Shown: positions 24,008-36,101, counted from the stretch's first letter. The stretch: 64,000 nt of DNA from Ophioceras dolichostomum (GCA_003049485.1 PYST01000052.1:62001-126000), one strand, 5' to 3'. The notes: generated from the letters alone by a model not told the origin. Numbers and translations: made by a program.

Positions 24008-26271
24008 CGCAGACACGGTGGGAGGAGCAGGAGGAGTAGGAGGATGGGAGCAGGAAAGAGGGCATACAACCGCTGCAATCGCGAAGTTGTCTCGCTGCGA
24101 GAGACGGGGGAGACGCATCGAATGTTGAAGGGCGAGAGGGGATGGCGTACAAGATGCGGGATTTTGGGCAATTGGGGGGAGGCCGGCGGGCGATGCGCGA
24201 CAATTGGTGCCCCCTGCAAAGAAGTGATTCGCGATGACGGGCCGACACCAGCGACAACGGCGCGCCTCTCCCAGCCTGCACGCTCACCACGTTAACCGTT
24301 GCTCCTCACAAGCCCTCCCCCAATCCGCTCTAACGTGCACCAAAAAAACAACTTGATCGGGTGGTCAAGCCATTGATCCAAACCAAGCCTTTTCCCCCGA
24401 CGATCTCTTCACCCCAAGCAACACGCCAAACGCGTGTTTGGTGGCGATCTCAATTGCAGAGAGACATTGTGGCTCAATAAAGGATTTGCGACGGGACGGA
24501 CGGAACGGCCCCCGACGAGAACCAGACGCGACAAAGCAAGAAAAAGGGGAACCCACCGCTAGACAAACTCCGCACGCGCATACATAGAACAAACGCACCT
24601 CACTCAGCCAAGCCAAAACGCCAGAGCTCCGACAAATCAACGGCCAGACATTCCTCATCATCAGACGACTGCACTCCTCACTCCTCGCGACCCTCTTCGG
24701 CATCAAACTTCTGCGAGCTTCGGCTCGCCGACCCAGCCGCGCCAACGCCGAACAAACGCAGAGGTCGATTCGCAGGTGGACGAGACAACTATCGAAGACA
24801 GCGGCAGCACCATACTACTTGAACAAACATTTCATATTTTTTCTCTCTTTCTTCGCATCTTTGCTATTACTACCCCCTCTTTTTCCCCCTCTTTTTCCTT
24901 GCGTCCTGTGTACCATTGGGTTTCGGTTTCTTCTTGACGTTTTCCTTTTCCTGCGATTCCTCTTGTTCTTTTTTTGCCTGCTCTCTTTTTTTAACGGCAT
25001 CATGATACCTCCCCGGAGCGGAGCGCGCATTCGAGTCTCGCCTCGTTTCCTGAAATCACCATTCGCTTATTTATTATTTTAGTCAATGTCTGACGCGCAA
25101 CCGGCTTTTCCCGCTTTTTGCATGGGTGGTGGATTCGTTGTTTTCTGCTTGGCTGGAGGAGACACGGCGTTTCTTGATGGACTGAACAATGCACCAACCG
25201 CCTTTCCGGCTACCCCTCTCTCGCTCTATCTCTCTCTATTCAGGAGTTCCTCTCAGGCTTCGCATGGGTTTCGCAGATAAGGAGCAGAAGAAGGCCAAGG
25301 GGGGAGATGGATGGATGGAACGTGGGGAGAAGCAGGCAAGCGATTTTTCGAACCGAACGAACGAGCTCAACGAGCGAACCCCACGAGCGAACTCCACGAG
25401 CAACTCCACGAGCAACGACCGGAACTCGACATTCCTCGCCTCCTCGCCCGCCCGTCCTCCCATCCACCAGTTCCCAGTAGCAATCACCCACCCACGCCCT
25501 CCACTCAACAACGAACGAACCGCCCGCGGCGAACCAGAGATTCGCTGGGGCGGGAGACAGTGCGCAGATACCCTCCCGAGAAGGACGGACGCGAGCCAAC
25601 GATCGAACAGAAGAGGTCGCACACACACATGTACAAGCAAACACACAAACACGCTCGCTCGCACATGGGAACACCCGGTGGGAGTTTCGCTGGGCGGCAC
25701 CGAGACACAAGACGACGGAGAGAAAGAGAAGCAGGAGTCACCTCTTTGTCCACCGTCTCTTTCTGTCGAAGTCATTTGAGGTCTCTCACATGAACAGCAG
25801 ATGAGCGAGCAAGCAAGCAAGCAGGGACTTCATCTGCTAAATACTCCCTCCTACTTCATAGGAAACGCCAGAGCGAGCGCCAAAAGAGCAAATATTATTT
25901 TCCCTCCCGTCCAGTCAAGCCATGTCCGATCAAAGCCAGCCAAGTACCCAGATATCCAAAATGTCAGCGTTGCCACCAACCGGCGAGTCGGCCGAGTGCT
26001 AAATACCCGCCGATTATTAGTGCCAGCCAATCCCAGTCCCTTCGCTGTTGTCATTACCACAACCGCCGCGGTCATTATATGTATCCAAGGGAGGGAAGAG
26101 CCCCCCAAGCTGGAGACCCCGCCCTGTTCATGTTCGCATTTTAGTGATCTGTGCCACCACCCGCACAATCCTCCCCTTCCGCCTAGTCATCAGCCCGAGA
26201 GAGGCCCAGAAGAGCCAAGCTCCTTAACCTCCCCACAGACGAACCGCCCCCTTCACCTACTCTAACCCCCC
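24008..26271. other. Intergenic region, pyrimidine tracts and small repeats
   Basis: No gene is supported. It holds long T/C-rich tracts at 24818-25000, a short tandem repeat at 25350-25420, and AGCAAGCAAGCAAGC near 25808. The open frames on both strands around 25190-25820 overlap each other and have repeat-driven composition. Confidence 0.45.
25350..25420. repeat. Imperfect short tandem repeat (CCACGAGC core)
   Basis: Successive imperfect units built on AACTCCACGAGC and the related AACGAGC are repeated four to five times with small gaps. Confidence 0.45.
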
Positions 26272-27112
26272 TTAGAACTTGCCACCGCCAGTTACCTCCC
26301 CCTTATACCGCTTCATCACGCAGATTTGCCACGCAAGCGAGAATACGACGGTAAGCCACTGGAAGGCCTGCAGCGTGACGCCCCCCGAGATGCTGATCCC
26401 GTTCGCCGCCCCCTCCCCGCCCGTGAGGGACGACACGGCGAAGTGCAGCGCGTTGATGACCATCGACACGGCCGTGGCGGCGGCCAGCAGCAGGCCCAGG
26501 GCCAGGTTGTGGGTGACGAACGAGACGGTCGCGGCCATAGGCGACAGCTTCGGGATGTTGCGCCAGAGGACGATGAGGAAAGAGGAGACGAAGAACAGGA
26601 CGGAGGCGAGGAGGAGCGGCACGAAGAAGATCACTTTGGTCTGGACCTCGTGGCCGAGGTCGATGAGGCGGACGAGGGAGGGCTCGGTGCTGTTGAAGAT
26701 GGGGGAGGAGGAGGCGACGGAGGCGCGGTTTAGGGAAAAGGAGGCCGTGCATGATAGAACACCACCGGTGGTGCCTGGGACGGTGGGGGTGGTGGTGCCG
26801 GCGGCGGCGCACATGCCGAAGTAGCCGACGCGGACTTCAGCTTCGGTGGTGGTGTCGCGGAGCTTGAGGAGGAATATGTCGGGGATCCCGGGGGAGTTGG
26901 AGATGCAGCCGACTAGGGAGAGGACTGTGGGGTAGACGGTTAGATTCTAGTGGGCTCGGGAGCGGAGAGACGGGCAGAGAGTGCGTTTGAGGGAGGGAGA
27001 AAGCATGGTAGGGAGAACAGGGACGGGAGGTGGAAATGGGCTCACCATAGAAGAGAACGATTGGAACGGTCAAAGACCAGGTGATGAATCTGAAGATGTC
27101 TCCGCCGGCCAT
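26272..27112 (-). CDS. Fig1-domain membrane protein (SUR7/claudin-like)
   Basis: Exon 1 is 27112-27046 and exon 2 is 26924-26272, giving 239 residues. Fig1 proteins are four-pass plasma-membrane proteins linked to low-affinity calcium uptake and membrane fusion during mating in yeast (family knowledge). Visible features are a first membrane segment (FITWSLTVPIVLFYVLSLVG), the family signature GCISNSPGIPDIFLLKL and the extracellular VGYFGMCAA, which resembles the G-Y-x-G-x-C motif. Three later hydrophobic segments follow (VIFFVPLLLASVLFFVSSFL; THNLALGLLLAAATAVSMVI; LQAFQWLTVVFSLAWQICVM). The intron has donor GTGAGC and acceptor CAG at 26927-26925. The splice is convincing because it fuses the first membrane segment to the signature. 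Role in this species is inferred. Confidence 0.82.
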
Positions 27113-30101
27113 TTTTGCTGGTTGGAAAGAGTGTGTATGTGTGTGTTGTGGAGAGGCTGAGATATGGTCGGAAACGAAAGATTCGACGATTTTTCCAGAC
27201 GAAGTTCGGGTTATATGCCAAAGAGTGTGATTTGAGTGAATGAATCGAAGATAGAAAGGTGACGGGAAAAGAGTGTGGACCAGCCGGAAGACGAGAAAGT
27301 TACAGAGACAGAGGAAAGGGTGACAGGGAGGGGGAAAGGAATATGTAAGGAAATGATGAAGAACAAGAAGAGTGCGTGAGGGAGAGACAGAACCGAGAGC
27401 TTTCCCAAAACCGGTCGGGACGGATCTTTATACACCTCTCTTTTCCCAGTTCCAGCCTGCCATTTCTCTTCTCCTCCTCACCTTTAGGTTCCTACTACAC
27501 CAGTATCTCATCTGGAAATAGAACACCGGTGAAGAGGCGTGCAGTTCCTCAGCGACACGAGAAACGCGGTGCTCGGAATCGGGACCAATGGGAAAATATC
27601 CCCTCCAAATAACCCAAGACCCCACCGATGCGGAGGCCCGCGAACGAGGCCCGCCTAGCCACCTATGGAGGGACCCCCGGCTCTGAGGAGTTTTCATGAA
27701 ACCTTCGGCGAGCCAGCTCGGAGCGACGGGAGCCATTCGATCGGTCTCCTGGACTTGGCGGCGCTGGTGGGGCCGCGTTTATGGTCGCAGGGGCGCCGGC
27801 GCTTATTTCAACCACCAAAAAACCAGAGCGCACCAATCTGAGCTCCTCACTCACTTTGCCTTACCTCAACGAACGCGTCGTGGAAGCAGCTCACAAGAAG
27901 CCGCAATCGCGCGTTTATCTCCCGATGTTGTGTTAGGTCTCGAGCTGAAGAGGGAGAGAAAGGAGAGGTCTCGGCCGGTCTTTGGGTCCGACGAACGAGC
28001 CTGAGACAAACTGCTCGCGCCAGAGCTGCCGCCCCCTTGGGCCAATCGCGGCGGTTTCCGCCCTTTCACGAATGGCCAAGCATCTCCAATCGGGCAGGCG
28101 CTGTGTGTGTGTGTGTATCCCATTGTCCCATCATCACGTCAATCGTCGGAGAATTTCTGCAGTCGCGGCCCAGACATTTGGATTTGAGGCTAGAGAAGGG
28201 AGGGAGGGAGTGAGGTGCAGAAGGCGACCCGCCTCTGCGCGAAGAGGTTCATGCGACGTGGGGGTAGTTTTGCGGCGGCCAGCATCGGTGGCTAGACGCG
28301 AGGAGGATGGATGCATGGATGGACTCCGTGGCTTGGGTGAATGGGTGGATGAAACTCGTCCTTCGCATGCGGCCTTCCCAAAGGATGAGGCTCGAAAGAT
28401 TTCATGAAAGGATCGCGGCTGATGATTCGGTTCGGTCAAGGGGCGAGCAAAACGCGAGCCTCACGTGATCCCTCGCCCGACGACCTCAACACAACGACCA
28501 CCCCTGTGTGGTTCAGAGGGGAACATCGTCTCTCGCACAGCCAGTCAACTACCTCGCTCAAACTTCTGCCCTATCAACTAGCTACCTAATCATAATGGCG
28601 CCTGATGTCCAGGATGTCCAGACTGCGAAACTGGGATCCACAGCACCGGCCCCAACCAAGCAACTCCTCTCACATGTCTTCACCAGAGAATTGGCGATAG
28701 TGACTGTTTCCCGGCGACCCATGTTCGAGTAGTCACTGGTTCACAGACAATGTAGCCCATTCAAAGATACAGGCAAGACATACGAGAAAGGATATAAAAA
28801 GTCTGGTCTACCTACTATTCTGCGATGTCACCTAGGAGCCATGGCAGCCGTGGGATAAGCACCACCTCTCCGTCCCTCCGTTCGGCATTTTATACAAAAG
28901 AGAGTATAACGGGAAGAAATGTGTGCCGGCCGTTAAGCCGTTGTGGTTGTGGCTAGTGATACCTCGTCACCTAAGCGCAGGCCGCGCGTGTCTCTTAGTG
29001 TTCGGTAGGACTCTCACACTCAACCGTCTCTTGCCGTGGCCGTTGCCGAGGAGATACCGGGTAATATCAATCAAAGTCGATAATCGCCTTCCTCACGCGC
29101 TCCTGTCCGCCAGTGTGGCCACGACGGACGGGCCCATAGATGTACTTGGGTCTGATACTCGCCGTGCGCTCAGCATGGGTTCAGCGATGCCTATAAAGTG
29201 CGCTTTGAGCCTCGGAATAATAGCTGGTCCCGTGTTCGTTTTGTCTCTGTTACGGTGGTTTCAGACTACCGCTGCTCGCCCGCCCGTGGTCGTAGGTTGG
29301 CGTGCTGTCCAGCCTGGAAGAAAGACGGCTCAAAGAATTAGTGGCTTAGATGCCTTTTTCAACGTGCGTGATACTATAACTTACAACTTCACTTGGGCCA
29401 GCCTCGGCTCCAGGTGCCTTCGCGGCTCGCCGAACGAGCTTATAGGGTCCAAAAGCATTCCCTCGGATCATCTTGCTCAATGCCTAAGGCCTGCATTTTG
29501 ATGGCGCAACTTGGGCCAACGTACGTAGGTAAACGTATCACACTGCCATTTCCAGGCGCGCGCTCAGCTAAACCTGTGGACGTGGGCTCAGCTGGAGCTC
29601 CCGCATCTCCTCCCCGATGCATCTGAAGAGCTCCCAATGGCTGGGCTCTGTCCTCCGAGGCATATTCGCCGACGAGCTGGCGAGGACATTCTCGTGAAGT
29701 GCGAAGGCGAAGGCTGGGCAGCGGCCGCTAGCGATGGGCGTAGTTGAAATTAGATGCCCACCGAAGCACTTGCGGTTGTGTTTGATGTGTATGTACGTTT
29801 GTCATTCCATCCGTCATTAGTGCCTTCATTCCCAGCTCGAATACGATGAGCATTTCTAGTGTGACCAGAGAAACTCGAGAGCTGATGCGCGATGCCTCGC
29901 ACCACAGGTCACCGAGCCCGCAACACTGTGATCGCGAGCCGGGGCATGATCGACACATTCTGTTTGGAGGTGATGTCATGCTCCGGCTAGGTTGGCTGCA
30001 CCTAGGGAGGGGGATTATGTCGACAGTGGCGGGGCGTAGGCCGGATGCGCCGGGACTCTCAGCGTGAACCATGAGGTCTATGGTGGTGACGCGGTCTGCC
30101 T
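27113..30101. other. Long intergenic region, no supported gene
   Basis: About 3 kb with no recognised family. The first 300 bases carry the Fig1 gene promoter. A (GT)n run is at 28101-28116. A TATA-like GGATATAAAAAG lies at 28790-28801. The open frame at 28923-29501 (+) has no domain signature and unconvincing composition. Confidence 0.4.
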
Positions 30102-30668
30102 CTAGTGCGTGGCAGGGGCCCGTAGTGTACGCGCGCTAGCACCGCCGACGAGAGGCGGAAGGAGTGGCAGAGAGGGACGGATGAAAGATCTCTTCCTCGG
30201 TCGCACTTCAAGAATCATGAAACCATGGATAATGCAGCGGGCGACCCGCAAAGAGGAGGGGTATCGGCGATTTTCATGTAGGACGGTGGCTGCGACCTGG
30301 GCTTCAGCGACAATGCCCCGTCTTGGCCAGGCCGATCTTGTGACGCAAGTGGTCGGAAATGGCGTGCCGTCCCGGACTCGCCCAAAGACGGTGTGCGCCT
30401 GGCTGGCGATGGGCCTGTTTTCGATGGTGGTTACGTCAGTCGTCGATCCTGAGCCGTGGAGGCGCGGGTAGGGCAAGTCCTCTAAAACCAAACGGCCTCG
30501 TTGGGGAAGGCGCGCGTCTCTGGAAGCGGGCCGGGGGTTGAAGGCAGTAGGTATAGCGACCAACGCGTGGGCACTCGCGTTGCGGCGGATGCCACTAGGT
30601 TCTGTCGGTGAGGCCAGCCCTGGCGTCAAGAAGGGAAGAAGAATGGACGTTAAACTCAAAGTTTGCAT
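30102..30668 (-). CDS. Candidate secreted hypothetical protein (weak)
   Basis: From the ATG at 30668 the minus strand encodes 188 residues starting MQTLSLTSILLPFLTPGLAS, a plausible signal peptide with a small-residue cleavage site. The remainder is Arg/Pro-rich and has no recognisable domain, no cysteine pattern and no repeats. The frame stays open upstream to 30884. It lies just outside the transposon's TIR-side flank. It could be an orphan effector-like gene, or chance. I rate chance as more likely. Confidence 0.25.
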   Translation of the reverse strand: MQTLSLTSILLPFLTPGLASPTEPSGIRRNASAHALVAIPTAFNPRPASRDARLPQRGRLVLEDLPYPRLHGSGSTTDVTTIENRPIASQAHTVFGRVRDGTPFPTTCVTRSAWPRRGIVAEAQVAATVLHENRRYPSSLRVARCIIHGFMILEVRPRKRSFIRPSLPLLPPLVGGASARTLRAPATH

Positions 30669-31249
30669 TGTGGAGACGACACATAAATTGCGGGATATGT
30701 GGATGCTCCGGTAACTGTCCATCGCTGGATTGGTTCGATAAGGGCGAGGAAGTCGGCGAAAAGAGGCCCTAATAGTGAAAGTACAGACGTATGAGGCCAG
30801 ACAGGCTAGCTTACCTGCAGAAAGCCAAAAAGAATCACTGACAACAATTACAGGCCTCGTTTGTTGACGAGCCGATATACTCAATCTTCGACACAGTCTC
30901 CCTCACACACTCTTTTCACCCACACCACCTCGGTCCATCTTTCTTCTGCTTTTCACTTCGTCTAGCCACCCGAGGCCGTTTCTGACACAAGAGCAGGCAG
31001 TGGTCTGGTATCCGGCAGCACCGGCCACCTCTTGTTCAGACAGGTCACTCCCTTTTCTGGCTGAGAAGATTGTATGTGGACGGCACCATGAACGTCGCGG
31101 CTGCTGTATGTAGACCAGGGCCTGTACAAAAGGGCGCGGGGCTGAAGACACTGCCGGCTGTCCAAGAACCTGTGATTGTTCCTCCGCCATGGGTATTTGC
31201 ATTTGATTCGAAACGCGCGCCTCCTTGGGATTTCTTCTTCGGGCACATA
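30669..31249. other. Flank left of transposon
   Basis: No gene is supported. TA at 31248-31249 is one copy of the target-site duplication of the adjacent element. Confidence 0.4.
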
Positions 31250-31276
31250 AGCCGCAGGCCCCCACAACCAGCCACC
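31250..31276 (+). repeat. Left terminal inverted repeat
   Basis: Begins AGCCGCAGGC immediately after TA and ends CCAGCCACC. It pairs with 33039-33065. Confidence 0.85.
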
Positions 31277-31356
31277 AACATAGAAAAAATGAGGCTATCA
31301 TCAATCGCCTCTCGCCCAACGCCACGATTTCCTCTGCAATTGATTCCTCGTCTGTA

Positions 31357-32921
31357 TCATCTCCGTCGCTTTCTGAAGCTATCCCCACCTCCCAACATTC
31401 GCCTGCGCTTTGTGCACCTCCACGACGGTCGCGAAGGCCACAATGGGGTCGGCTGCACCCTCTTCCGTCGTTGCGGTTCCAGACTGTCAATTCGAGCCTG
31501 GAGAACGTGGTTTTCGTGCTCCAGCCTTGCGAGATCGAAGTCCTTGTTGTTCATTGCTTTTTCTAGCTTGGAAAACAACAAAGGGGCGGTGGAGTTGTTG
31601 CCGAAGTGGCTGCCGATTTCCCGGACCTGTGCGGCCACCTCCGTGGCTTTGTTGGGAGTAGTCCAGACGACCGCTGAGGTCTTCTCAATGAAAGAGATTT
31701 TAGTCAGAGGGTTACGCTCACAATTGAGGCTATTCCCAAGCCTCGTAATACGTCGCGCGTCCTCGTTCTCCAAGAGCAGACGGCTCAGCAGAGGCTTAGC
31801 GATATTGACTGGCCACAACCCCGTCGCTTTGAACCCAGCCGTGACATTGGCCTTCGTGAGGGCGGCCCCCTGGCTTCCCGGTAGGCCTGAAGGAATAGTC
31901 ACTTTCCCACAATGGTTGAAGAGCTGAAGTGACCATGTTGATCGACGACGGAGCGGTAGGACCTTTTGAGGGCGCTGAAGACCCCGAGATCAAGAGGCTG
32001 TAGCACGTGCGAGGCGTGAGCAGGTAGATACATGCAGTGCACGTTGTTTTTAGCACAGAAGGTCATAAAACGCTCTGATACGTGGCTGGCGTGGCCGTCA
32101 AGTATCAACAACCGATTCTCCCGGGGGTTACGTGGTACCGTAGTGGGTAGGAACACCTCTTTGAGCCAGTGCTCTCCCGTATGGTTGCTAGTCCACCCAG
32201 TAGGCGTTGCGGTGAGCCTTCAGCCCTTCATAGTGGTCAACTCCGTAGGAAACCACTGTTGTTGAACCGTACTGCCCTTGAAAATGACGAGGGGGTCGAG
32301 GTGACGCCCCGTGGCGTTGATGCACTCGATAAAGGAGGTCCAAGCACGACTCCCTGGCTCTTTGCGTTGCAAAAGACGTACGTGGGAGGCTCCCAGTACA
32401 ATCCCGTTGACTCCGATGCCCTCCATAACCCCGGTCTCGTCAACGTTCCAACGGTTTTCCGGTTTGATGACCTCGATCTCAGGGAGGTGAAGGCAAGGCC
32501 ACCACTCTTTGATCCCTGCGGTAGTAGCACCGTTGATACGTTGGAAATCGATTTGTCTGGCCTTCTGAGCCTTCAGAAGAGGGTGCCGCTTCAGGAATCG
32601 GCTTACCCAGCGCCTCCCTGGCTTGACATGGTCCCCCTTGCGTAGGAGGATTTCCTCGACTAACAAGCGGAGTTCGCGGTGCGAGAGGGGGCGGCCAATG
32701 GACGCTTGGGTAAGGACCCAGCCCTCCAGACGATCCTCCTGGGTCGGATCTAAGCGCTGGACCCCAGCCTTTGCTTGACGCATCGTGATTGCGCCGTCGA
32801 GACGGCCCTGCGGCGTTGTCCTAAGGATGCCCCAGTCGAGAGCGGCCTTGCGCACGGAACGGCCGCGCTCGACCGCATTAATCACCCAGGCGATATCGTC
32901 TTCGGTATATGGCTTAATCAT
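31357..32921 (-). pseudogene. Pogo/Fot1 transposase, broken
   Basis: It starts MIKPYTEDDIAWVINAVERG at 32921. In order, I see a psq-type DNA-binding helix-turn-helix (about residues 5-45), a CENP-B-type segment (GWVLTQASIGRPLSHRELRL ... GRRWVSRFLKRHP), and the catalytic core with ENRWNVDETGV, LLILDGHASH and LQPLDLGVFSALKR, which supply the three acidic residues. The frame is interrupted by TGA at 32220-32222 after TTMKG, where the downstream frame continues at once (RLTATPTGW) and a Trp codon is the likely original. A second TGA lies at 31899-31901 after IVGK. A one-base loss follows in the C run at 31866-31870 (plus strand), after which GFKATGLWPVNIAKPLLS resumes in another frame. The C-terminus near 31300-31420 also switches frame, because an acidic ESDGDDTDEESIAEEI tail is readable only in a third frame. 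Confidence 0.85.
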
Positions 32922-33038
32922 TGATTGATTGATGCATTGCGATTTTTTTCCAACTTTTCCTATTTGGCGGTGAAATCTCATATCTCGTGGATAGGGTTGT
33001 GCGTGCGGCTATCCGTATGCAGGTGGCCGGTTGTTGGG

Positions 33039-33065
33039 GGTGGCTGGTTGTGGGAGCCTGCAGCT
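33039..33065 (-). repeat. Right terminal inverted repeat
   Basis: Its reverse complement begins AGCTGCAGGC and ends CCAGCCACC. TA follows at 33066-33067. It pairs with 31250-31276. Confidence 0.85.
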
Positions 33066-33067
33066 TA

Positions 33068-35079
33068 CACGCCAACAACGGACGGCTACAGGCGTCAGCC
33101 CTTGAACGTCGTCGATGAGGTGCGAGGGAGGATACATCCATGGATTGATAGGTGATATGTTCGCAAGCGGGTCATTCTAACACTGAAGCTGGAGCCGAGG
33201 CGCCTTCCAGTCACACGCATATTCCGGCACTATCATTGCATGCACCAGTCACTTACGGCCGGCGTATTCATCTGCTCACCACGGTCTACTAGTTAGTTGA
33301 CGGAAGATCTACGATAGATAGGCACCTACCTATCCGGACGCCAAACGCCGCAGCCACCAACCTCCATGTAGTTAAGTTACGGGGCGTCCCGGTGCTCTGG
33401 GTGGGTTGGTACTGGGCATCGCCGTGTCGTGCAGGGGAACGAACGCTAGCTGGCACGCGCCATAGTAGCCATCTAGGTGGTAGTTAGGGGCATTTTTAGA
33501 AACGGAAGGAAGACCACTACCAAACGGGAGAGCATGCAGCCAGTAGGTTCACGGTGCCCCCAGCGCTAGGACCCGATGCGAGATCGACATGGCGCAGTTC
33601 TAGTTTCTAAAACGTCCCGGAATCGACTATGGCACCAAGAAAACATTAACGGGGTACGTAGAAGGCGATCATCAACCGTCTGTTTTGTGTCGGGAGCCCG
33701 GTTTAAGTTCCGAAAACCAGCCCAGGGGGCACCGACGGCCACGGCATGGCCCAGACGGCATCCATGCTGATCATCGAGGGCGTCATCGGGGATAATATAC
33801 AAAGCCACCAATTGGTGTCCCATCGCCACCAAGATCGCCCCGAGTGCTACCTGGAAAGCACCTCGCCAAATGATGAAGAAACCCTCTCGCCGCTAGCTTA
33901 GATGACGAGAGCTGGCTGGTTGGACTGAGCGCCCCCGGAGGAGGCCGGACAGTCAGTCCCGTCGCTCTGCTCGGCTTAGGGGTAGTAGGCAGGAGGCCGC
34001 ATTCCAAGGAGACACAGGAATCGTATCCTCAAGGTCAGTCAGTGAACAGAGGCGCGGATGCCGAACGACGGAGAGAGTGTGCTTTTTTCTCCCTCATATC
34101 ACGATTTTCCTCATCACCAAAAAAGGAAATGTATGATGAAGATGATGACCCGATAGAGCTGAAGCAATCGCAGTGAGTCCCCCCTATCTCCGGTGGCGGG
34201 TCCGTTTTGGTATCGCTTGAACAGTGAATCCCAGAATCCAGGCAGGCCAAAGTTGACTCGACGGGAGCGGAAGAGGCACCAGTGCGGCGGTCATGCAAGT
34301 TCGACAGCGCATTGCTATTTTTACGAGCTAGCTTGGCACTGGCCAGAAAGCGCGGGGGTTTAAATCCCGGAAATCTGGTGCTCAGCACTTTGGGACGGCT
34401 GGGGACGGCAATATGGCTAAATGCGAAAAAAGCGGCGCCGCACCGGCCGGAGGGTATGCAGCTAGATTGCGGCGGCGAATACTGAGAGGTTATGCAGTAA
34501 TGGCATTGGCTAGACCGCCCAATGGATAATTAGAATCCTCTCGGAGCGATTGATAGATAAACAGAGCTAGGAAGGGCGGCGGCGCGGCGATAACCGTGCG
34601 ATTTCCAGGGGGATGGTGAATTAGACGATAGGTCTCTGAACCTGCAGGCCTCGGGACAATCCTTTTCGCGGACCACGGCATGACCCATAAACGTCGTGCC
34701 GGGCATCGAATGCAATTTACAGTCGATAGAAAAAGGTAAAGTAACAGAATAAACCTCCGATTTTCCATGCTCCTTTTCCAGGATTATCTTTCGATCCGAC
34801 ACTATCCATTGTGGCCCTTCAAGAGTCCGGATCTCCGTTGATCATCAGTTCATCAGTCATAATAGAACGCCCGCCGCACGCTAGCCCCTCACCACTTCCT
34901 TCTCGCTCACCACGTTTTCGCAGCGGCACGGCATCCTGTGTTCCCCCTTGACCTGGGTTCCTTCTGTCCAGCTCTGAGCAGCTCGTTCCTACACCTACGC
35001 CAGCGAAGCAGACGCGACACAAGACTCTCCTACCTGCACCAAATCGCCAATGCGACCGCCAACCAGGAAACCATCGATC
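33068..35079. other. Flank right of transposon, no supported gene
   Basis: About 2 kb with no recognised coding sequence. The last 200 bases are the promoter and leader of the DUF4360-like gene. Confidence 0.4.
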
Positions 35080-35875
35080 ATGAAGCCCCTCACCGTCTTC
35101 CTCGCCTCCCTACCCGTCGGCGGCGTACTCGCCGCTCCAACAGACATCATCTCGGCCCAGGGCAGCCCAAGCCCAAGCCTGAAATCGATCTCCTTCTCCG
35201 GCAACGGCTGCCCACAAGGCCACGCGCCGCAGATCGTCCCCGACAGCTCCTCTTCCTTCCCCTCCGACGGCGCGGGGGACGGCGGAGGTCTGAAGCTGCG
35301 GTTCGACAGCGGCTACTTCCGCGCCGTGTCCGCCGGGTCCGGGTCCACCAGGCACACCGTCAACTGCCAGGCGCACCTGAATACTGGTTCGGGGACCGGA
35401 GCGGGGTGGCAGATGAGCGTGTCTGATGTGGTGGTGACTGGGAGGGCGAAGAGGTTGGAGGCTGGGGCTGGGGTGCGGTATTATACTACTGTGTTTTTCT
35501 CGCAGGCTGCTGGTAATACCGTAGGTTTCTCCTTCCCCTTTTCCTTTCCTTTTCCCCCTTCACCCGTGATTTCGTCATTTTTCTTCTTCGCAGCCCGCTG
35601 ACCTTCTCGATCGATCGATCGATCGATGTAACCAGTTCACCGTAGAAGGCCAGCTCAAGAACACTCGCGAGGAGGCCCTCGAGGACGTCCCCGTGACGTT
35701 CCACGCCACCACGGGCTCTAAAGGCGCGGGCGTTTGGGGCCCCTGCACGACGGAAGAGAGTAGGAGCAGCCCCGGGATCGTGAATGTCAACTTTAGGATC
35801 TCGCTGCCGAGTGATGGGGATAATGCCTTTGAGGTCGAGACTGAGCGGTGGGATTTTAGGTGGAGGCGGTGCTGA
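35080..35875 (+). CDS. DUF4360-like secreted protein
   Basis: Exons 35080-35520 and 35636-35875 give 226 residues. The start at 35080 gives MKPLTVFLASLPVGGVLAAP, a clear signal peptide. An in-frame ATG ten codons earlier would put charged residues before the signal, so I chose the inner one. The mature protein opens with SISFSGNGCPQGHAP, then has NCQAHLNTGSGTGAGWQMSV. After the splice come QLKNTREEALEDV and GPCTTEE, and it ends FEVETERWDFRWRRC. This matches the DUF4360 pattern of fungal extracellular proteins of unknown function, with paired cysteines. The intron (donor GTAGGT) ends after a CGAT microsatellite (35608-35627). A second AG at 35592-35593 would add 14 in-frame codons, so the acceptor is not certain. 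It converges on the regulator gene. Confidence 0.78.
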
Positions 35876-36085
35876 GTTGGGTCGACGACGATAAGAAAAC
35901 GAGCGAGAAAGAGGGCGAAGGAGGTTGGATTGGGAGGAGAGGCGCAAGGGCGGGAGATGACTGTCCTGGTCGGGTCGAAGAGAGCTGGCCGTAGATCGTT
36001 GCCTTCGTTCATAAGCCGTTGTTATATACCCTCGTTTTGGCTTTCTTTCCGTGTCTGTTATTGCTAGTCTATGATTCCCTTGATC

Positions 36086-36101
36086 GATCAATCGATTGAT
36101 C
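36086..36101. repeat. 16-bp perfect palindrome in convergent spacer
   Basis: GATCAATCGATTGATC is self-complementary. It sits within a wider run of overlapping GATC/ATCG units (36080-36106) in the 244-bp spacer between two convergent 3' ends. Confidence 0.8.

Larger units (their letters stand above)
31250..33065 (-). mobile_element. Fot1/pogo-type DNA transposon, 1816 bp, inactive
   Basis: The element has 27-bp terminal inverted repeats (31250-31276 and 33039-33065) that match at 25 positions. Both mismatches are transitions. It is flanked on each side by TA (31248-31249 and 33066-33067), the target duplication of the Tc1/mariner-pogo superfamily. Inside is a single transposase frame on the minus strand carrying psq-like and CENP-B-like helix-turn-helix segments and a DDE_1 domain. 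The coding sequence is broken by two TGA codons and at least one frameshift, so the copy cannot make its own transposase. Intact ends mean it could still be mobilised in trans. Length and architecture suit the Fot1 group of filamentous fungi. Confidence 0.88.

Noticed and set aside
25236..25820. Overlapping long frames on both strands
   Set aside because: They arise from the local short tandem repeats and skewed composition. Neither strand shows a domain or signal peptide.
28923..29501. Plus-strand 192-aa open frame
   Set aside because: No domain, no plausible start context, no ordered conserved-looking segment. It is likely chance in GC-rich DNA.
30903..31490. 195-aa minus-strand frame overlapping the transposon end
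   Set aside because: Its first part is a frame-shifted transposase C-terminus and the rest crosses the inverted repeat into flanking DNA, so it is not a gene.
34333..34376. tRNA-like A and B boxes (TAGCTTGGCACTGG ... GGTTTAAATCCC)
   Set aside because: The spacing is too short for a tRNA and I could not fold acceptor or anticodon stems around them.
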